NCBI RefSeq assembly: GCF_029203305.1
Contig: NC_089467.1
Location: 310,001-374,000, forward strand
Direction: 5' to 3'
Origin: Yamadazyma tenuis
Taxonomy: Eukaryota; Ascomycota; Pichiomycetes; Serinales; Debaryomycetaceae
DNA length: 64,000 bases
Part shown: in pieces, positions 7,915 to 16,800 of the stretch
Layout: each line of letters starts with the position of its first letter
How positions within the stretch are numbered: position 1 is the first letter of the stretch
Notes under the pieces: model-generated
The model's database searches: none
What the model saw: the letters and a program-made list of their open reading frames with translations, nothing else
Told to the model about the DNA's origin: nothing
Translations under genes and position numbers: made by a program

Positions 7915-9300
7915 ATGTTGGACATTAACCAGTTTATACCAGATAAGGGTGGAAACCCTGAAGAAATTAAGGAGTCTCAAAGAAAGAGAGGTGACTCTGT
8001 AGAAGTTGTCGACGAAATTATTGCTGACTACAAGGAGTGGACCAAAATCAGATTCGACTTGGACGAAGTGAACAAGAAGACCAACAAGTTGCAAAAGGAC
8101 ATCGGACAAAAATTTAAAAAGAAGGAAGATGCCAGCGAGTTATTGAAGGAGAAGGACCAGTTGATTGAAGAAAAGAAGCAGTTGATTGAGGCCGAACAAA
8201 AGGCTGATAAGGCCTTAAGAGCCAAGGTCAATACTGTTGGTAACATTGTCCACAAGTCAGTAGTGGTTTCTCAAGACGAAGCCAATAACGAGTTAGTCAA
8301 GCTCTGGAAACCAGAAGGATTGGAAGAAATCACACAGGTTGCTGCTGCCACCAACAAGCCTGCCAAGTTGTCTCACCACGAAGTGTTGTTGAGATTGGAT
8401 GGATATGACCCAGAAAGAGGTGTGAGAATAGTTGGACACCGTGGTTACTTTTTGAGAAACTACGGGGTATTCTTAAACCAAGCTATGATCAACTATGGGT
8501 TGAGTTTCTTGGCCAAGAACGACTACACTCCATTGCAAGCTCCAGTCATGATGAATAAAGACGTTATGGCCAAGACTGCTCAATTGTCTCAATTCGACGA
8601 GGAATTGTATAAGGTACTGGATGGACCAAGAGAAGAAGATGAAAAGTATTTGATTGCTACCTCAGAACAACCCATCAGTGCATACCATGCCAACGAATGG
8701 TTTGAGTCTCCTCAAGAACAATTACCCGTGAGATATGCTGGATTCTCTTCTTGTTTTAGAAGAGAAGCTGGTTCCCACGGAAAAGATGCATGGGGTATCT
8801 TCAGAGTTCATCAGTTTGAAAAAGTTGAGCAATTTGTATTGGCAGAACCTGAAAAGTCTTGGGAAGAATTCGATAGAATGATCAGATTAAGCGAGGAATT
8901 CTACCAATCTTTGAAATTGCCTTATAGAGTGGTTGGTATTGTTTCAGGAGAATTGAATAACGCGGCTGCCAAAAAGTACGATTTGGAAGCTTGGTTCCCA
9001 TACCAAAAGGAGTACAAGGAATTGGTTTCTTGTTCCAACTGTACCGACTATCAGTCCAGAAACTTGGAGATCAGATGTGGTATTAAACAGCAAAACCAAA
9101 CTGAAAAGAAGTACGTGCACTGTTTGAATTCTACGTTGACTGCCACTGAAAGGGCCTTGTGTTGTATTTTGGAAAATTACCAAACTGAAGACGGATTGGT
9201 GGTTCCAGAAGTGTTGAGAAAGTACATCCCTGGAGAGCCCGAATTCTTGCCATTTGTTAAGGAATTGCCAAAGAACTCTACTTCTAACAAGAAAAAGTGA
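7915..9300 (+). CDS. SES1: Cytosolic seryl-tRNA synthetase
   Basis: Class II aminoacyl-tRNA synthetase that charges all cytosolic tRNA-Ser. In CTG-clade yeasts this includes tRNA-Ser(CAG), which decodes CUG. The 461 residues hold the N-terminal coiled-coil tRNA-binding arm (about 30-115, Lys/Glu-rich) and the catalytic core with TSEQPISAYH, the motif 2 region FRREAGSHGKDAWGIFRVHQFEK, and motif 3 near NSTLTATERALCCILENYQ. Length and colinearity match yeast Ses1. The only in-frame CTG I found is codon 235 (8617-8619), next to a short insertion (GPREEDEK). Residue 197 is AGT-encoded Ser; the equivalent residue in C. albicans SerRS is reported to be CUG-encoded. It shares a divergent promoter with RAD28. 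Confidence 0.97.
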   Translation: MLDINQFIPDKGGNPEEIKESQRKRGDSVEVVDEIIADYKEWTKIRFDLDEVNKKTNKLQKDIGQKFKKKEDASELLKEKDQLIEEKKQLIEAEQKADKALRAKVNTVGNIVHKSVVVSQDEANNELVKLWKPEGLEEITQVAAATNKPAKLSHHEVLLRLDGYDPERGVRIVGHRGYFLRNYGVFLNQAMINYGLSFLAKNDYTPLQAPVMMNKDVMAKTAQLSQFDEELYKVLDGPREEDEKYLIATSEQPISAYHANEWFESPQEQLPVRYAGFSSCFRREAGSHGKDAWGIFRVHQFEKVEQFVLAEPEKSWEEFDRMIRLSEEFYQSLKLPYRVVGIVSGELNNAAAKKYDLEAWFPYQKEYKELVSCSNCTDYQSRNLEIRCGIKQQNQTEKKYVHCLNSTLTATERALCCILENYQTEDGLVVPEVLRKYIPGEPEFLPFVKELPKNSTSNKKK

Positions 9301-9658
9301 GGGCACCCAGTAGATATTTTAATATAATTATTTCCCATTATACGAATATAATCATAGTGGCAATATTACTGCAGGGCTCATTCTTGACCGGCAATTCCAA
9401 TCCTAAACTAGTAAGTCCTTCCCGGAAATGCACCCGTTTCGGACCCTAGGTTATACTTTGCACTTTAATTGGTGGGCCCTTGCAGTTAACATAGCTCCGT
9501 GAGACGCATTCGCTTCGGCAACTGCCCGATTCTCTTTTAAATGCGACAATCAGGTTTCACTGCAGTGGCAAGCAATTTGGAGTAGGGCAGTCGTGGGCCC
9601 ACACAATTGATGGCTATATAGAGTTCGAAGTTGGCACTCAATTCAATAATTACATCTC
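9301..9658. other. Intergenic region, SES1 3' side and SDR promoter
   Basis: No gene is seen. A TATATA box at 9615-9620 lies about 40 bp upstream of the position where the SDR start codon should be. No GTATGT with an upstream ATG that would supply a missing first exon was found. Confidence 0.5.
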
Positions 9659-10438
9659 ATAGCTATCGAATTATACTCCAAGGACGCTTCAATTGAAGGC
9701 AAAAATGCTCTAATTACAGGGGGCACCAAGAATTTGGGAGGTGAAACCGCTGAAGAATTGGCCAAGTACGGTAGCAACTTATTTTTACATTACCATTCTG
9801 ACGAGGAGACGGTCCTGGCTGAGGAATTTGTCGAGAGCTTGCAAGAGTTCCACGGGGTCAAGGCGGCTGTTTTCAAAGGCCCATTGGACGAAGCCAAGGA
9901 TGTTACCAGGTTATTCACCGAAGCAGAACAGTTTTTTGGTAATGGAATTGACATTGCCATTAACAACGTGGGTATGGTGTTGAAGAAGCCATTGACAGAA
10001 ATCCAACCTGAAGAGTGGGAAAAAATGGATACCGTCAACAACAAGATTGCGTTTTTCTTTATCCAAGAGGCTGCAAAGAGAATCAACAGGGGCGGTAAAA
10101 TTGTTTCCATCGTCACCTCTTTGTTAGCAGCCTATTGTCCTGGCTACGCAGCATATCAGGGCACCATGGCCCCTGTCGAATACTACTCGAAGACAGCTTC
10201 GAAGGAATTGACATTAAAGGAAGTTTCTGTTAACTGTGTGGCCCCAGGTCCAATGGATACTCCATTTTTCTACCCCCAAGAGGGCGAACAAGACGTTGAG
10301 TTTTATAAGACCATGTCCATCAAGCATAGATTGACCGAAACTACCGACATTGTTCCCATTATCCGGTTTTTGGTAACTGAAGGTTATTGGATTACGGGAC
10401 AGACCATCTTCTGCTCTGGCGGATTTACTGCGCGTTAA
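9659..10438 (+). pseudogene. Decayed short-chain dehydrogenase/reductase
   Basis: The frame is clearly an SDR. It has the cofactor motif TGGTKNLGG near the N-terminus, INNVGMV, the catalytic-serine region IVTSLLAAY, VNCVAPGPMDTPF, and a C-terminal TGQTIFCSGGF. Two lesions are visible. First, the frame opens after a TAA at 9647-9649 and has no ATG before the cofactor motif; the likely start position reads ATA (9659-9661, giving 259 codons). Second, the catalytic YxxxK reads Y-Q-G-T-M (Tyr at 10154-10156, Met ATG at 10166-10168), so the active-site Lys is gone. The frame is otherwise intact, so decay would be recent. Alternatives are near-cognate initiation with a non-catalytic role, or sequence error. 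Confidence 0.7.
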
Positions 10439-10477
10439 ATTTAGTTTGCTTAATGTACATCTATTACATACTGCTAA

Positions 10478-10871
10478 TTACATTCCAAGCATTTCACAGC
10501 AGAGAACACCGGCAATCACACCACAACAACTAGCACAACATGATCCACAGCAACCTCCACAACATCCGTCATCTTGTCTTTGTTGTTGCACGTACACGGG
10601 TTGTTGTTGCGGGTAGTAGCCACCTCCCTGTGGAGGGCCTTGCTGGTAGTATCCACCCTGAGGAGGGCCTTGCTGGTAGTAGCCACCTTGAGGAGGTCCT
10701 TGGTTGTATGACTTGATTATGTTAGTATATCGATTTAACAAAACCCTCGAGCCGACGATATCTTCAAAGTACCATAAAAGGTACCTGAGATGAATGTGCA
10801 ATCAAATTTTCATATTTTAATGTCTATGATCACGCCAGACAGCGTCTTGTACATTGTGTCAAACATACCAT
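10478..10871 (-). CDS. Small Gln/Pro-rich protein with Cys-rich membrane tail (spliced)
   Basis: A spliced gene encoding 78 residues. Exon 1 codes only the ATG (10869-10871). The intron (10712-10868, 157 nt) starts GTATGT and has a TACTAAC branch site about 10 nt before the terminal AG. Exon 2 is 10478-10711. The product begins MSYNQGPPQGG, has three GPPQGGYYQQ-like repeats, then VYVQQQRQDDG and a Cys-rich C-terminus (GCCGGCCGSCCASCCGVIAGVLCC). This is the architecture of the CYSTM-type tail proteins, such as yeast YDL012C and YBR016W, which are palmitoylated or membrane-anchored stress-related proteins of uncertain role. A TATATATA box lies about 65 nt upstream and a TCGCGA at 10944-10949. 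Reading the frame without the intron gives an implausible leader. Confidence 0.85.
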
Positions 10872-11337
10872 GTTCAAATATCAGTTGCGAAGTAACAAAC
10901 AGAAAATGGTTTTTGACAGAAACGATGCCAGCTATATATACCGTCGCGAAAAAAGTGTATAAAGGATCCCAGCACGAATCGGGGAATTTCACTCAACGCC
11001 GGCCACTAGACGAAGGAAACGTCACAGCCCTCTTGCTTTTTTTAGCCTTCTGTATTTTTGAGGGAGGCTGGTGCTGATCAGGGCGTCGCAGGGGTGGTTA
11101 CATAGTAGACAATTCGTTACTATTTTTTCGGGTCGTCAAGGACCCCACCGGAATCCTAGTCAACCACCAAGGTTTTGATGGTTGACTTGTCTCGGGTTTA
11201 TGTGTACTGGGTGGTTTATCTGTTGCAGATCGTTTCAAGCACAACCCAGTCCGCATCCGGCCGGCGCACGCCCACTGTGTGCGCGGCACACGTTCTCGCA
11301 TCCGTTTGTAGCAGCTGAATACACTGACTCTGGGGAA
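10872..11337. other. Divergent intergenic region
   Basis: This is the promoter region between the small CYSTM-type gene and the NUFIP/CCCH gene. It holds a TATATATA (about 10934-10941) and TCGCGA (10944-10949). The open frame from 11182 to the ATG at 11338 continues the downstream gene but has no conserved look. No other gene is seen. Confidence 0.5.
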
Positions 11338-11991
11338 ATGGATTTGTTTGATCTCCCGACACACTTGCCCAATGAGCAGGCACTGAGTTCGAAGCCGGCA
11401 AGTACTCTGGAGCCAGGCGATCAGACAAATATCGAGCTGATGACGGTTCTGATAGAACTGAAATCCGCTACCGCTGAAGGCTCATCGCACGAGTCTTCTG
11501 CTTCTCCCATATATATTCCAGGGACTACCATCAAACTTGAAACTGACGAAGATATACAAAAGTGGATTGCTGAGAGACGTAAAAACTGGCCGTCCACCAA
11601 AAACCTCGAGAGAAAACAGCAGGAGAAGCACTCGGATAAAAAGCGTAAATTGCAGGAGGAGCCTTCCACCTCATCTCCAACTACAAAGAAACCACGTCAA
11701 ATTTGCAGATTTTACCAGAATAATAAAAGTTGCCGGTTTGGTGACAACTGTAAGAACATGCATGAACTGGAAACTGATTTTAAGATGATCAACAATATGA
11801 AAGTCAAGGTGCCCAAATCGTTTGAGAATAACTATTATGTCAAGGAGAATGCTAGTGAAAACATGTCTTTGTACAAGATGCTTGTGAAGAAAGACCAATT
11901 CGAGCTAGAGAACGATAAGTTCATCGAGTTCCTCTATTATCTTGATAAGAAAGGGCTAATAAAGCATACTTTTAATGACATTCCCACCTAG
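11338..11991 (+). CDS. NUFIP-like protein with CCCH zinc finger
   Basis: A 217-residue protein starting MDLFDLP. Near residues 75-100 is a NUFIP-type motif (IQKWIAERRKNWPS), the segment that in yeast Rsa1 and human NUFIP1 binds the box C/D snoRNP protein Snu13/15.5K. A basic nuclear-localisation-like stretch follows. One CCCH zinc finger of the form C-x8-C-x5-C-x3-H (CRFYQNNKSC, then C and H in KNMH) lies near residues 120-145, followed by a helical C-terminus. The likely role is box C/D snoRNP or ribosome assembly, as for RSA1, but the protein is shorter than S. cerevisiae Rsa1 and orthology is inferred. The ATG at 11338 was chosen over upstream in-frame codons because the preceding segment looks non-coding. 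Confidence 0.65.
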   Translation: MDLFDLPTHLPNEQALSSKPASTLEPGDQTNIELMTVLIELKSATAEGSSHESSASPIYIPGTTIKLETDEDIQKWIAERRKNWPSTKNLERKQQEKHSDKKRKLQEEPSTSSPTTKKPRQICRFYQNNKSCRFGDNCKNMHELETDFKMINNMKVKVPKSFENNYYVKENASENMSLYKMLVKKDQFELENDKFIEFLYYLDKKGLIKHTFNDIPT

Positions 11992-12048
11992 TGAGTACGA
12001 GTTTACGATCTCAAATACACCATAAATATATATTGCATGTTATTGTGT

Positions 12049-13764
12049 TTACTGGAACTCATCGAGTTCAAACTTCTTGATTGCATCTGAAAGTATACTC
12101 CATTGTTTGGCTATATCTCCAAGTTTACCAATCACAATTTCGTTACCTTCACCAAACCCATAAATCGAGTACTTTAATCCCACATCCTTACAGAAATCAA
12201 CCACAAACGGTTGAACTCTTCTCAAGTTGTGCCTTGGTAACCTGGGGAACAAGTGATGAATGGCCTGAAATTGCAATCCTCCATGGAAGAAGTCTAACCA
12301 TTCAGGACAATCAACATCCATGGTAGTTCTAAGTTGTCTCATTGGAAACGATTCACTTACTCCCAAGTCAGAGGTTGACATTGCAAAATGGGAAAGGGTG
12401 ATTTGCACATGGACAATGAAACTGGCAATATTGCTAATCATCAAGAACAGAAATCTTTCCCAGTTGGTATTCAAGTTTTTATATACCATCAAGTAGAAAT
12501 ACCAATAACTGAAAAACAGGAGCCCCACAAACTCAAAGTATCTGAACCATGCCGCCTTACCCTTTTTTGGACCTTCTCCAGCAATAATATAGGTCCAAGA
12601 CAATCTGTATAAGTTGAATCTTCCGAAACATAATATGGGGTAGTATAGGTATTGTTGAAACTTAATCAAAAACTTGCTAGGAGCATCGAAATCGAGAACC
12701 TTTTCATAGTAAGTGGAATATACACTGTTGAAAAGTCGAGTACTAACGGCAAAAAATGGTAAATGCTGAATATCTGGATCATGGACCGGGTCATTTGTGA
12801 TTAAATGGTGAACATTGTGATTCTTTTTCCACCATCCCAAACTCAAACCACCAAAAAAATCGGCAATAAGCATTCCAAAGATGTTATCAATTTCATAGTT
12901 GTGGGTAATAGAAAGATGCCCGGCGTCATGGGCAATGAAGGTTCCTTGTTGCCAGGTGATTCCTAATAGTAAGGCACTGATTTTGAGGTAACCGAGTTTG
13001 TAAAATGACAACGAGTACAAAAACAAAGTGGCAAGTTTAACTATCTCTCTAACGTAGTTCCAGTAGTTGCACTTGTAAAAGCCGTTTTTGATGATCAAGT
13101 GGTGCAATTCATTGTATCTTTTTCTTAAACGACGTTGTGTTGTATAATCGAGATTTGGAAAGTTGAGCACATCGTCTTGACTCAACTGGTTGTCATACTT
13201 CTCTACAAGAATCTTGGGATCCACAATGGTCTCATCCTCGTATAAGGGAAAGATGTGGTCTTTGTTTTCTTTGCTGATCATAATATTTTGAGGAACCTTG
13301 GGGTTCACTTCTCCTTTAGACGTCAAAATCGATGGCTTTACCGATTTCGTCAATGAAATACTGGTGTTCTTCTTCTCATCCATGGAACTGATGGAACTGG
13401 AACTGGACAATGATACATCAGAGGTGTCTGACCGGTCCAACTTATTTTCCAATTTAGTATCTCCTTTTGTATAGACTGATTTATATTTGGCACCTTGTAT
13501 AGGAGGCAACAAATTCTCCCATTCTCCTTCCACACGTCCAATTCTCCATTTCATAAACGTCTTGACGGTGTCCCGTCCATGGTATGCGATCATCTCGTCA
13601 GTAGCATCTCTTCCCACCATATGTAACACTGCTTTGTCTCCACCAGGATGTCTTTGAAGCCAGTTGGTTAGGTCCAAAACATTACCCCGATACACCACCA
13701 CAGCACGATCGCGAGCCATTAGGTCCACAACGTCCTGGGAAGTCAATATTTTATCTCTGGCCAT
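12049..13764 (-). CDS. SLD1: Sphingolipid delta-8 desaturase (cytochrome b5 fusion)
   Basis: A 571-residue ER membrane enzyme that introduces the delta-8 double bond into the long-chain base of ceramides destined for glucosylceramide, a pathway present in CTG-clade yeasts and absent from S. cerevisiae. The N-terminal cytochrome b5 domain has the haem motif HPGG (39-42) and a second haem His in AYHGR (about 62). After a low-complexity Ser-rich linker come the three desaturase histidine boxes: HDAGH (279-283), HNVHH (316-320) and QAIHH (500-504). The glutamine in the third box is typical of front-end desaturases. Hydrophobic segments flank the boxes. The promoter holds two TGTCGCAAAAAA copies around a GC palindrome. 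Confidence 0.9.
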   Translation of the reverse strand: MARDKILTSQDVVDLMARDRAVVVYRGNVLDLTNWLQRHPGGDKAVLHMVGRDATDEMIAYHGRDTVKTFMKWRIGRVEGEWENLLPPIQGAKYKSVYTKGDTKLENKLDRSDTSDVSLSSSSSISSMDEKKNTSISLTKSVKPSILTSKGEVNPKVPQNIMISKENKDHIFPLYEDETIVDPKILVEKYDNQLSQDDVLNFPNLDYTTQRRLRKRYNELHHLIIKNGFYKCNYWNYVREIVKLATLFLYSLSFYKLGYLKISALLLGITWQQGTFIAHDAGHLSITHNYEIDNIFGMLIADFFGGLSLGWWKKNHNVHHLITNDPVHDPDIQHLPFFAVSTRLFNSVYSTYYEKVLDFDAPSKFLIKFQQYLYYPILCFGRFNLYRLSWTYIIAGEGPKKGKAAWFRYFEFVGLLFFSYWYFYLMVYKNLNTNWERFLFLMISNIASFIVHVQITLSHFAMSTSDLGVSESFPMRQLRTTMDVDCPEWLDFFHGGLQFQAIHHLFPRLPRHNLRRVQPFVVDFCKDVGLKYSIYGFGEGNEIVIGKLGDIAKQWSILSDAIKKFELDEFQ

Positions 13765-13897
13765 TGATTATGGATAACTAACGAATGAGAGTTTGAATTA
13801 ACAGGTATATTTTGTCGCAAAAAAGGCCGCGGCCTGGTTATGTCGCAAAAAAACTCAATTACTATAGAGATCAGCCCATTCGTTCAAAAAGTATATA

Positions 13898-16800
13898 TTA
13901 AGTTTGATGTTGGCCTTCCACAAACGACGTAGCATCGTTCCGAGTGATATCGCTCACAGTAGTAACCTTATTATTGAACGTCACACCATAAAATTTGTCG
14001 GCTACTTGTAACATCTCTGGTCTAAAAGTGGTGCAAATAAACTGAGCTCTATCACTTAATGCATGGATCATGGAGGCAACAGACGTACGATACTGTGTAT
14101 CCAAGTTAGCATCGATTTCGTCAAACAAGTAGAATGGAGCTGGGTCACAGTTTTGAATGGCCAAGATCAAGGCAATGGCACATAAGGACTTTTGTCCTCC
14201 AGATAATTGTTCAATTCTCTGCTGCTCATCGTACTTGGAGTTGAATGAAACGGATATTGAGACACCGACGTAGTCATTTATATCGGTTCTGCTCAGCATA
14301 TCAACATCTTCTGTGGCAGCATCTTCTGTGGCAGCATCTTCTTCGTCAATCATTTCCTCGTCATCATCTTGGTCTGTAGCTCTTTTTCTCTGCATAATCA
14401 ATTTACCAGTTCCATTAGGCACGAGTTTTTCAAATACTTCACTGAAGCTTTGAGCAACTAATTTGAAACTGTTGGTGATCGCTTGATCTTTTTGCAACTT
14501 CAAGTTAGTAATCAAGTTACCAATGGACTCCTTGGAGGCATCCAACTCTTGACGTCTGACTTCCAAGTCGTTATGTCTGGATGTAAACATGTCATATTGT
14601 TCGATAGCCTTCTTATTGATATGGTTGTACTTCTTTAAATCGGTGTTTGTTTCATTAAGCTGAGTCAACAACTCATCGGATTCAAATTTGTCATACTTCT
14701 CGGAATCGAATGCTTCTTCTGGTAAAACACCAATCTCTCTGATCTTTTTGTTGATCTCGTCACGGCGTGAACTCAAAATTGCCTTCTTATTCAAGCTTCT
14801 TTCAGCTTGCTTGGTTGACTTTTCAAGCTTCTCTGTAAGCTTAAGCTGCTTCTCATTGAGATTCTTTAACACCACCTCCTTTGTGGTGAGTTGTTCACTC
14901 AACCGAGAAAATTCTCTCATTATGGTATCGTTCTTGACCTTGATGGCTTGCAATTGGGTATTCAACCTGTCCAATTCTTGTTTTAGCTCATCAATCTCAA
15001 AGTCATTCAATTTCGATCTTGGATTATTCGTCTCACCAATCAACTTTTCCAAATGTGGTCTGTAGTTGATTGATAGCTCTGTTTCATACCTGTTCAAAGT
15101 TGTTTCAATATCTGTCGACTTCGATACAATCTTGTTTAACCTATCCTCTTGTTCATCAATTTCGCTTGATAACGATTTAAGAGTGGCTAACTCGTCGTCA
15201 TTCAAGCTTTGGGTAAATTCGGATGCCAACTCTTCTTCATATTGTTGTAAGTTTGTACTCAAGTTTTGTTTCAATGCAGTGATTGACTCGAGGTTCGAAT
15301 CAAACGTATTCAATTCTTGTTCTAATCTCGATTTCTTGTTTTTCAATTGGGTGATTTCCGATTTCACGGGGCCAATAGATGAGTACTTTTCATCAAGATC
15401 TCGAATATATGTTTGTAGTTGGTTGTTTAAGGAGGTTATGATGTTGTTGATCTCAGAAATCTTGACCACAACTTCTTCCAATTTACTTTCATTCTGAAGT
15501 AACTCCTCTTTTTTTCTAGATTGGATTTTGATAGCATCAATCCGAGAGAATTTGTAGTCTCTATATCCACCACTTAATGCACCTCTCGTGTCAACTTTAT
15601 CACCATCCAAAGTTATGGCAGTTAAATTCAAAGCCTTCGACAACTCAGCACCTTTGACTAGGTCATTGCAAACAATTGTCCTGCTAAATAGATGCTGTAT
15701 AGCTTTTGTGATTCTGGAGTCATTAAACTTGATCTTTTTAATTAAAGGAATACATTGGTTCTCAGTAAAATCAGGATACGTAACATCCAATGGTGGGTTA
15801 AGTCTATTCAAAGGGATGAATGTAACTCTTCCAACTTTTCTTCTGATCAATTCTTCCATAATAGCTGAAGCAGTCTCGTCCGTGTCAACAACAACATGAA
15901 AAAGTGCATTACCAGCAATCACCTCCACCGCTGTCTTATATTTGTCACTGACATTGAATAAACTGATCAATGGCCCATACACATGGTCTTGTAAGTTTAA
16001 GCTCTCGCTTATGTCATTTACAGCTTGAAGTCCTTGACTTTGGAGTCTATCCATTGTTTGATTTACCAAATTACTTGCATTATTCAAGTCGTTTGTCAAC
16101 GAATCATGGACACTTTTGTATCTTATTTCATCTCTCCATAATGATTTTCTCTGGTCGCTCGCATCACTCATGCCTAATTTCAAGTTATTTATGGCCTTTT
16201 GGATCTCACTGACTTCTTCCTGGAACTTTTCATCGTTGATTAGAGTATTTAACTCTTCGGATTTGTTGTCCACTTCCAATATTTGTTCTTTTCTATCAGT
16301 AATTTGTTCGTTTAATCTCTTGAACTCAGCATTCTTAGTTCTCAAGTCCTTCGAAATTCTTTTGATTTCCCCCTTTAACCATTGATCTCTTTCTTTCTTG
16401 CTAGAAAACTTTTGGAATCTGCTTTGCTTGGAGAAGATAGATCTCTGCTTAGTAGTCAATTCCGTCAATTTTTGTTTGACACTAGACTCATCATCATGTA
16501 AAAGCTTCAACTCAGGTTTCAATTTTGAGATATTTTCCTTTGTTTTGACAACTAAGCCCTGGTAATGTTTGATGTTATTGATCAAAGATTCACTATGAGA
16601 GTTAGCCTGCTCCATATCGTTTTGGAGATCATCTAACTGAACCTCTTTCTGAGAAATTTCAGATAAAAGTTGATTGTAGTAAAGTTGATTTTGATCCTTT
16701 TCTAAATTGATCAACTTCATATTCGTCTTAAGATCTTTTATTTCATCAGAAACATTCTTTACGACTTTTTCACCATCTTCCAATATCTTGAGGTCATCAG

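Noticed and set aside
9411..9663. An intron that would supply the missing SDR start (GTAAGT at 9411, TAG before 9663)
   Set aside because: No ATG lies upstream of the GTAAGT in a usable frame, and the TATA box at 9615 places transcription downstream of it.
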